A DNA stretch of 64,000 nt, taken from the NCBI GenBank assembly GCA_002633005.1, contig NMRA01000282.1, forward strand, positions 36,547-100,546, in the 5' to 3' direction. The translations under genes and the position numbers were made by a program. Shown piece after piece: positions 56,281-64,000 of this stretch. The stretch is from Phoronis australis. Its lineage: Eukaryota; Phoronida; Phoronidae. Each line of letters begins with the position of its first letter. Position 1 is the first letter of the stretch. Under the pieces are notes generated by a model, which saw only the letters and a list, made by a program, of their open reading frames with translations, was not told where the DNA came from and did not search any database.

Positions 56281-59200
56281 CTGGAATTAAAGAAAACCTT
56301 CTGAATGACTGAGGAACTCAACATATTTTTTAAAAGTTCCGCAGGAATTCCAGATTCTCAAAGTTGAACACATGCAAAGACCAGTTTGTTAGAACACCTC
56401 CAAATTAGAACTATTAGAACAAAGATAAAGATTAGTAAGTCTATTATAAAGCCCTTATGATTCAGAATTTATTGATGAATAGACGATATAATGGTAGATT
56501 TAAAGCCAGACGGCACAATACCTGCTGTTTTGCATTATTTTGGAAATTTTTCACTTCATTTAATAAATATCCAAATAGTACACAACTTCATATTCCTGAC
56601 ATGTTTCGAGGTGTACTGCTCATTCTCCCAGGTACAAGAACCACCATGACGTTAAATTTCAATGTCACAAGTAAAAGGTCATGCAGCCGTGAGACATGAT
56701 AGGTCAATAACATAAAGGTAAACAAGACTACTCTAGACAATAACTTTAAAACAATGTGAGACCAAGGTGGTCACTTGCACATTCAGGGATTGTTTTAACC
56801 AATGAATGTACAAGAACTCTTTAAGTGCAGTCTGAAGTCTGTCCTCGCACCGTCAAAGATACTAAAATTGTACAGAGCATTCTGACATGCATACTGGGTG
56901 ATCGTGCAGATGTTTGAAGATGTCAGAACCTGTGACAGACACATGCTCAGATATACCTGTATTCAGATGTCAATGTGTTTCACCAACATAACAGGCACAA
57001 TAGCCTGCTCAGCAGAATTCATACACGACATGTGAGCGTGTGCACAACGGCAAATGGTTTTTAGGTGAAAACAGACTACTGATCTTAAAGCTTGTGAGTT
57101 TCAGAAGTGTGTCAAGAATTTGGTCGCATAATGCTATAGAAAAATCAGTTTCCAGCAACTCTGGCTTATAATCTATATATTAATTATCTTTCTGGGTTGA
57201 CACACACAATACCAGTAGTGTTGGAGGGGGGTTATACATAAAACATTACATTGTCCCATACATAGGACAGTTTTCTGCAATTACACAAAATTGTATCTTC
57301 AAAAGCGCTATTGTGTTGGTCTAAAATTTGTTTGGCTTTCACTAGCACACACATATGGGTTGTATATTCATCTAGGCTTATACATAGGAATCTACACTGT
57401 CCATTCTCAGACCTGTATATAATATGTAAACTTCGTGTTAAAAATCCGTATTTTGCAAGGCTAGTGAAAACATTTTTAGCAACTTTCAATCTCAATTGAA
57501 ACAATTTTCAATTTCGAGACATGTTTAACCAATTCCTGATCAATGGCGATGTACTCAGCTCTGAAGTCAGCAAAACAAAAATAAGTGAATTCCTTTTCCC
57601 ATTTTTTAAACATAATCTAACTCCTTGGAATACTCAGCTCCAAAATTACACTCTAAACATCTTAATGCGATCTATAAAGATGATATCCCATAATGTAAAG
57701 CCACGTAAAAGTGTATTTTTCACTGAACAGTCCTTCACAAAGCAACTGCATTTGACCAATCAGGAAATGGAAATCCTGTTTGCAAATTGCACTATACATC
57801 ACTGCTCAATCTTCGCCAATCAGGCACTTTGAAATGCTGATAAATTAAAGGATATTTTTAACTTTCACCTGATCCCTAACATTTGAATTCGTGTAATGTA
57901 GTGATTTGCTGGGTCCTATTACGTAGAATGCAGATAAACCCATAGCAGTTGGCAGACCTACATTCCACACGCTCTCACCTGTAGTTACATATAAAGATGT
58001 CTTCCTGCCTCGCAGGGATTTCTTGAAAGTAATTCTCAGGGTCATCCTCCCTCATCTTGTGCAAGCCGTGTAAACCTTGAAACACCACTGTAATCTCCAC
58101 GTACCTCTGATCTAAACACAGAAGAGCTAAACTAGGTCATACGTGTTCTTTAATGTGGCAATTATGCCTTTAGCTGGCCAAAAAATGAAAATGGAATAGG
58201 GTTTTCACTATAAAATCGGTCTCATAATATTCCTTTCTGTAACAGGATTCTACTTCCAATACCAACAGCGACACAATTTATTGGTGTTAGCCAACCCTTA
58301 AAATGTGAATTAAAAAATGGCTTGAATTTTAAAATGGCGCATGTACGCATTGCCCGTGACTTGAGTACATGCACACCTTGTATGTGATTTGAGTTGGTAA
58401 CGGAAGTAGAATCCTGCTAAGGAATATTAATATTAAGGACTGATTTACCAAGAGTAAAATGCCTAATTCGATTTTTGTGTCTATCCAGCAACAGAGCAAA
58501 ATGACACTTTAATTACATTTGGCATACGTTTCATACAGAATTATCCATAAGCCAAGCCAGAGCGGCACGGTATTTGATCTACAAAACATTCCAAAAGAAT
58601 TCTTGCCTAGCAGAGACAACTCCATGATCATGACCAGAAGGGAGGGACAATAGATTGACAGAGTTCTCCACAGGTGTTACAGCGGTGTACTCACTTTTAT
58701 CTTCCACTGTTGATTTTGCACCTTCTTTAACACCCCTTTATAAACTTGTTTAGCCAGCTGTTAAGAACTTTGATATCCCACAGTACATGGTGTAAAAACC
58801 CATCTCATTTTGATTCAAACGCTTAGATTCTAGCAAAATGTTAAGATTTCAACAAAATACAGGAAAAGAGCTCCAAAAGTTTCTCAAGGTAGACTCCCAA
58901 ACCCCTCACTGAGAGGCAGAGAACCTCAACCATACTTAAAAACAAACAAAATTTCATCCGTCTATGATACATTTCTGCCCTCTTTTAATTTGGAAAGTGG
59001 AAAACAATGTAACATGGATCAAGCCAGAAAAGTTTCCATAAGCCTATCAAATGTAAGGCTGGAACAAATCTAGTCCATTCAAAGGCAGACTCTTTCTTCA
59101 TGCAAATTTTCTTCTTATTTGTAATTATAAAACTGGAAACTATTTTTGCTCCCAGTACTCCATATTCTGTACACTACAAATTGTTTAAAAGTTGATGGAC

Positions 59201-62200
59201 CCGAGTTAAGTGAACAAGATGATAAAATCAATTTGTTGTATGTTAATTCATTGAACTGGGTGCCAAGTACTCCCAATCCACATGTCCTTGAATTTTCTAG
59301 CAGTTACTGAAAAATTTAATCTGTGTCTCCAGTAAAGTTTGAAACACTGACAATCAAATGTCAATGGCCTCAACACGTTTGTGGAAAAAATGACAAACTT
59401 TGTGAAAAGTCATAAAATCTCGTCTGTTTTCAATTCCAAACAATTCAACATTGGTAAAAAAAAGGACTCGGCTACATAAAAGGCTTACTTCAAAATAATT
59501 TTGTTTCTCCTCTAAAATACATAGGTTGGAAGGTAAAACATTTCATCACTTTTTTCCTTTTCATTGTTAAAGCATCCTCTTTTTGTAATAAAAACTGTTA
59601 TTCTACAGATTGCAAATAAAATGTCATTCCATCTTGCATGAGGTAAACAAATATAATTTGTGTCCAAACTTAAGGGTATTTTTACCAATTTGCTGTGTCC
59701 TATAGAGACTAGTGGTACAGCATCACAACACATGTCAAAACCCAGCGGCAAGTAAATGAGGTCAGAGAACTGCCCTTTTGATGTGAAGTGAATATGAATG
59801 TAAATTAAGAAGTCTACAGGTGGATTGCCCTTAATCTGTTCCCAGTCACGTGCAATCTCATAATGCATCGCATAGTTTCAATTTCTTACTCGTGGTGTCA
59901 TCGAACATCATCCCAATTTCGTAAACGAATCGCAGGAAGAAATCTTGTGGGTCCACAGCAATCGAGCGCCTCTGCTTCGCACTAAGTTTTGAGTAGTTGT
60001 CCTTGATTTCAGAGACAGCATCGTCAGTGACCAAATGTTTCAATTCATTCCACTTTGCATCAGATATCAGCGATGATACCACTTTGGTTGCCTAAAATAA
60101 AAACGAAATTGTGCAAACAGATAGCTATTATAACTGTTCTATCTAGATAGACCTACACTACAGTAGAGGACAAAGGTAAAAAGACAAAATTCCATTTCAC
60201 CGTTATACTGTTAACAGCAAAAAGGACTAGTAATGATTTTCATGTTGGCAAAATTCTAACAACAGAATGGATTGCCCACCTGTCTAACTTTGGAGGTCAG
60301 GTTTGTTGTTCGCTTGGCTCAACCAGGTAAGTAGTCAAGGGGAATGCAGGACAGGGCCTTCATTCATTTCAGGTGAAAGGCGTCTGTGCTTTCTAAAAGG
60401 GTGATTTATGCGAAGTTTTTTACTAAGTGTGGAATATTGTTGGTGTTTTCTTTGACAATGGTATATATACATGTACTCTTTCACAAATAAGCAAATATCA
60501 ACAAGTATCAACCTTCAGTAAGAACACAGTTACTGTTCCATTCACCATTTATGTGTACAAGAACGAGTGGAGATGAGGACCTGTTGTCACACTGCCCAGA
60601 CACAATGTTACATTTTTGCACAAGCCCAGAACAACGCGAATTGCAGGTAAACATCTCATCAGGGAAAGGAATTTTAGCTTAAACAATGTTTGTTATCTCT
60701 CACAACAGTGAGGCTTAACATTTGCCATTCTGTCCTTCTTGGACCTGAAATGGCCAAAAGTAATGTTTAATTGCAGTGAATAGTCCTGATGAGCTGTTTG
60801 TGTGAGGTCTGCTTGCGACTGCTTCTGATAAGAGTGCCCAGCAAGTTCATCAGTAAAATGATGTGGTCCTGTAGGCTTCTTTGTTCTGCCGCATAGCTTT
60901 TTATAATTGTTCTCCTATAGAACTTGTTTGCACGACATTTTCGGCCACAGAAACACATTCGTTTTCTTTTAGTTTTATGTTTTCAATAAGTGAGTGTGGA
61001 ATATCACAAAACAGGTTAGAGTACTCCTGTATGCGGCACATGCTTTATAAGGAAACCAGTCTGTGATGTTTCGAGAGTCTGGCAACTGGTGACTGGAGTC
61101 AGCAAGTTCAAATTATGACATTTTCAAGTTAAAATCATCAGGGTAATTCTTGATCATTGAAAGGAGACTTTCTTGATCTGATAAGAATTTTGTGTGATTT
61201 TTGAAAATTTGTGAGAGGGGGTTGGGGCCAGTATTCAGCCTCAATGTCCAGGGCCCTGCAGGGAGATTTCGGCCCTCATTTTTTTGCATGAAGGGAGGCT
61301 TCCACCATGTTGCATAGTAAATTTCACCCTGGTTTCATTTCTCGGTAATCCTGCATTTTCGGCATCCAATTATCCAAATTGACAGGAAGTGATGAAAACC
61401 AGTCCATCTACTGGATTATACCAGTTATTCAGTGGAATAAAGTAGTTCTCAATAACTGAACGATTAATTTAAGAACCAGTTACTTTAAGTACTGAACCAC
61501 AGTGGGAGTAACTGTTTCACAATTTACTTTTAAATCAAGGACCGACCACTCCAACTATTGCCATTACCAAATACATGATTACCCACCTCTCTGGTTGTTT
61601 CATGCCCAGCAGGCTATACCACTGCCACTGCCACATGGAGTACTTGTTGTCTGAATTTTGTACCGACTTCGCAAATATTACCACAGACACTCAGAGTAAT
61701 AGTTACCTGTTCAGCACCACTCAAGAAGTTTGTCTGCGAAAATGATTTGTCGTAGAAGTTAGTTATCAGGAACTTGAAAAACCTGTTCCTCACAGATTTC
61801 AAGAGATGTGGCCACACAATTTCTCTCATGTTCATCAGCTTTAGATAAACTCTACTTTTATCATCATTCCTATTATCAGATGATAGTTGCCGATATTGGA
61901 TCAAAAGGCACTGAGCACTTCTGCTAGAGAATGTTGTGTGGGGTAAATTAAATGTAGTAGAGTGTCCAGGCAGGCAGGGGGCGCTCAGTCGGCAGTAATT
62001 TCTGTTCCAGATCGTTGGAAAGTTAGTGCGTTGGTTGGGTTGCTGATCAAAACTTCTAACACCAATGCAAGTGGAAATGTGACGAGTCTGTACAGGTTCT
62101 ACGAGTGGTATCCCTGTAGGTAGACTTCTAGGCGTAAAGGCACCAGTGTTTGAGGAACAAGCCACTCTGTAACATCCGACGAGCTTCTTGATCGCAGCCA

Positions 62201-62201
62201 T
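56172..62201 (-). CDS. MAIP1: m-AAA protease-interacting protein 1 (MAIP1), complete coding sequence
   Basis: Four minus-strand coding exons, 62201-61707, 60091-59890, 58111-57979 and 56280-56172, total 939 nt (312 aa); human MAIP1 is about 290 aa. MAIP1 is a mitochondrial matrix/inner-membrane protein with a Tim44-like domain that binds the AFG3L2 m-AAA protease and helps deliver EMRE for uniporter assembly. The N-terminus MAAIKKLVGCYRVACSSNTG is basic, lacks acidic residues and fits a matrix presequence. Family landmarks are FFKFLITNFYDKSF, SGAEQATKVVSSLI, QRYVEITVVFQGLHGL, EDIFICNYRF and REFTRGVEDDWTINGLNHFS. The intron phases are 0, 1 and 2 and all match. A decayed Penelope-like retroelement lies in intron 3. 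Confidence 0.93.
56755..57089 (-). pseudogene. Penelope-like retroelement remnant (GIY-YIG endonuclease end)
   Basis: In reverse complement the segment reads FKISSLFSPKNHLPLCTRSH and VVYEFC, then after a stop AGYCACYVGETH, HLNTGISEHV and DIFKHLHDHPVC, then in another frame IFDGARTDFRLHLK and NNP. This order is characteristic of the C-terminus of Penelope-like elements, whose GIY-YIG nuclease has a CxxCYVGET motif and an EH...H...C zinc-like ending. In-frame stops and at least one frameshift show it is dead. No reverse transcriptase domain was recognised upstream. It sits in MAIP1 intron 3, same strand as the gene. Confidence 0.75.
57979..58111 (-). CDS. MAIP1: MAIP1 coding exon 3
   Basis: Acceptor TGTGTTTAG. 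The split codon gives Asn, then QRYVEITVVFQGLHGLHKMR and ARQEDIFICNY. Phase-2 donor TACAG|GTGAGA. Confidence 0.92.
59890..60091 (-). CDS. MAIP1: MAIP1 coding exon 2
   Basis: The acceptor TATTTTAG precedes ATKVVSSLISDAKWNELKHL, then VDPQDFFLRFVYEIGMMFDD. It ends in phase 1 at ACGA|GTAAGA. Confidence 0.92.
61707..62201 (-). CDS. MAIP1: MAIP1 coding exon 1
   Basis: The ATG is in AAAAATGGCT. In-frame sequence upstream of it (from 62225) begins with TTG, not ATG, so the ATG at 62201 is chosen. The exon includes the presequence and a Ser/Thr-rich stretch, then WPHLLKSVRNRFFKFLIT. It ends in phase 0 at GAACAG|GTAACT. A TTTTTTGTAG acceptor-like sequence about 45 bp upstream suggests a preceding non-coding exon. 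Confidence 0.9.
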
Positions 62202-62302
62202 TTTTGCTTCAGTAATTATCTCCAAACGCTAAAGAGTAAGCTACAAAAAAATCACAATAATCAATCAACAATGGCCGATATCACTAAAATATTTTACTAG
62301 CA

Positions 62303-62527
62303 CTAATTATCTAATATCCTTTCCATTATTGTGCTACAATTACAACCACATTTACCACCGATGCTTTGATAATCGGAGGTTGTGTCCACCATAGGCATCC
62401 TAGCTAGGCACTCATCAAAACTTGCTATTGCCGATGCACATTCTTTCATAGGCGTTTTATGTGTTTGTTTATGTTTTTGCAGTGGGAGTGATATTGGTCC
62501 TAGGTTTACGATATCAATGGCATTATA
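62303..62527 (-). CDS. Possible coding exon or small ORF, unrecognised
   Basis: After an acceptor-like GGAATTGCAG the minus strand is open for about 74 codons, including PMKECASAIASFDECLARMP and a Cys-rich GGKCGCNCSTIMERILDN end. Composition looks protein-like and not low-complexity, but there is no homology I recognise and no partner exon. It ends about 100 bp upstream of the MAIP1 start codon on the same strand. It could equally be a repeat-derived frame. Confidence 0.22.
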   Translation of the reverse strand, partial: YNAIDIVNLGPISLPLQKHKQTHKTPMKECASAIASFDECLARMPMVDTTSDYQSIGGKCGCNCSTIMERILDN

Positions 62528-62819
62528 TACCACACACATCTGCAATTCCTGATTTTGTTTGGAGATTTTTGAGGGAAAAGGTATTACTCAGTTTACAATG
62601 TATTGAATTTGAGTGTTGACCTCATCCTAGATAATACTGATAATAGAGTCAGAGCTTCATCCGTTCACTGACTGACTGCCAGTGCCACTGGCAGGTAGGC
62701 AAGAAGTAGTCAATTGGCTGGCAGACGAGATGCTACAACATTCTCCATCAGTCTCTGTTAATTTCATCACCTTGTATTTCAAATAAGTAATAGTCCAAAA
62801 CCGGTCACCAAATACTAGT

Positions 62820-63190
62820 AAGTGGTTAATTTTCGACCTTTTGTCAAAAATGCATTTTACACTTAAAACTGTCACCTAAAACGCACTTATTTACTTTCGT
62901 CATCAGTCCTTTCTGGTTCTGTGCATGTCTTCGATGCAGCATGTCTACTGGAATTGAGGTGGCGAAGAATTCCAGCGCCACTTTTATCGCTGTTAACTTT
63001 TTTGCCACGTACAATAACAGTATTTCAATTGACGTCACGCAAGCGACTGAGTGAAGCGCAGGACTTGTCAGCGTGGGAGTATATCTGGAGGAACTTGTAA
63101 TATTGTGTCATTGGACATTTTTTTCGTGAACTGCTATATTTTGCGTGACTTCCTCAAAACGACACCCGGCGAGGGAATCTCGTGGATATG
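62820..63190 (-). repeat. Dispersed repeat family 3, copy 3 (reverse)
   Basis: In reverse complement it carries GAGGAAGTCACGCAAAATAT, AAAAAGTTAACAGCG, GGAATTCTTCGCCACC and AGGTGACAGTTTTAAGTGTA, aligning with 26650-27180. Confidence 0.7.
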
Positions 63191-63679
63191 TTCAAATTAT
63201 GTTGACTAAATTGTCTCTAGAGTCTAGTGTCATGGTTTGTGTTAATTATTACTCAGTGTGTTACGTGCATGTTCCATTCAGTGTTATTCACTGTATTTTG
63301 AAATGAGTAACCTTTTATGGAGACAAAATATTGCCTGTGGACGCCTGCGGCCTGTGGCCATTTGGTTGGGAGAATTGTAAAGAGGGCTTGAATCTTTTGG
63401 CCCCCTTCTAAATCTGTTTTTGGTTTAATGTTCGTGCCTCATATTGCACTTTTGACAGCTGCTGCTTACCATGATTTGGAAAATAAAAATAATAAGCAAG
63501 GACAATGGGGCTATTCGGAGAATTCTCCTCGCGGTGTCGCTGCTGTACTAGTGGTGATTGAATTGCGCATGCGTCGCTGTCTGCATGTAAACAACTGGTA
63601 AAATATGGAATTTTTATCAAAATACGTCGTCGCGCTAAGCTTTATTACTGCTAATTTCCCTGGTGCAAGTCTTCAACAG

Positions 63680-63835
63680 GTGGCCACAAATTCCCAAAAA
63701 GACCTAAGGTTACTATATTCGTGGATAATTGCGGTCAACGGGGTCAACTAACTGACAAAAAGTGTGTGGATGCTGAAGCCCCGTGTGTGCTCTATGACTA
63801 TGCAGTTCCATTCGGAGACTACACAACATTACTTG
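63680..63835 (+). CDS. Internal exon of an unidentified, probably extracellular, protein (partial gene)
   Basis: The acceptor AAGTCTTCAACAG ends at 63679 and the donor TTG|GTAAG follows 63835. Both introns are phase 1. The exon reads GHKFPKRPKVTIFVDNCGQR, GQLTDKKCVDAEAPCVLYDY and AVPFGDYTTLL. Three cysteines in 51 residues and symmetric 1-1 phase are typical of secreted or membrane-protein modules. The Cys spacing loosely recalls the start of an ML/NPC2-type lipid-binding domain, but the match is too weak to name. Other exons are beyond the window or unrecognised. A competing frame from ATG 63605 ends quickly. Confidence 0.5.
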
Positions 63836-64000
63836 GTAAGTTTTTAGCAATCAGTTTCTATCAACATCGTTCGGTGATGTTATCCCCACCAGTTACCCCA
63901 CTGAATAACAGTTTTATTGAGTGGAACTAAGTGTTTCTTTTTGGAAACTCACCCGATGCCGGGTAGGCTAGCAGCACATATTCATATTGTCCTGGGTGGG

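Larger units (their letters stand above)
62226..63679. other. MAIP1 upstream region
   Basis: Contains a possible small minus-strand open frame (62303-62545) and a reversed family-3 repeat. The promoter and any 5' non-coding exon of MAIP1 should be here, but I cannot locate a start site. Confidence 0.5.

Noticed and set aside
57232-57504. 90-codon minus-strand frame upstream of the Penelope-like remnant
   Set aside because: No recognisable reverse transcriptase motif; it may be older element sequence but cannot be supported.
59512-59868. 118-codon minus-strand frame next to MAIP1 exon 2, at first suspected to be a frameshifted continuation
   Set aside because: The true continuation was found at 58111-57979 with matching splice phase and clear MAIP1 sequence; this frame is intronic.

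Overview
This is a window of nuclear DNA from an intron-rich animal. Its genes have close vertebrate counterparts: a Hedgehog ligand with a self-splicing Hint domain, the JmjC oxygenase JMJD4, a CNPase-type 2',3'-cyclic-nucleotide phosphodiesterase, and the mitochondrial m-AAA protease partner MAIP1. Coding exons are short islands in AT-rich, repeat-laden DNA with standard GT-AG introns and the standard code. A single compact Hedgehog gene, generally high similarity to vertebrate proteins and many small repeat families suggest an invertebrate, perhaps a marine deuterostome. The sequence alone does not settle the clade.

Layout. Bases 1-10357 contain no exon I can recognise, only a 27-bp minisatellite and fold-back repeats; the 5' exons of Hedgehog are either here and unrecognised or outside the window. 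The last two coding exons of Hedgehog (+) lie at 10358-10619 and 13155-13834. JMJD4 (-) follows tail-to-tail in seven coding exons from 25755 down to 15676, and its splice phases close into one 447-aa frame. From 25756 to 32380 there is a repeat-rich interval holding a long fold-back element and a tRNA-like insertion inside a direct repeat. A CNP-like gene (+) occupies 32407-36950 in three coding exons, with one apparent frameshift and one GC-AG intron. A two-exon gene (-) at 42846-40571 encodes a 630-aa cysteine-cluster protein that I do not recognise. Bases 42847-56171 hold no convincing gene; they include a duplicated segment next to an N and a striking higher-order array of CTCF-like motifs (53745-55098). 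MAIP1 (-) runs in four coding exons from 62201 down to 56172 (312 aa), with a dead Penelope-like retroelement in its last-but-one intron. One internal exon of an unidentified, probably extracellular protein (+) lies at 63680-63835.

How the genes relate. They do not form an operon or a shared pathway: a secreted morphogen, a cytosolic/nuclear protein lysyl hydroxylase, an RNA/nucleotide 2H phosphoesterase, a putative nuclear zinc-binding protein and a mitochondrial inner-membrane factor are simply neighbours. Most of the sequence is repeat-derived, with at least five dispersed families seen two or three times each inside this one window.
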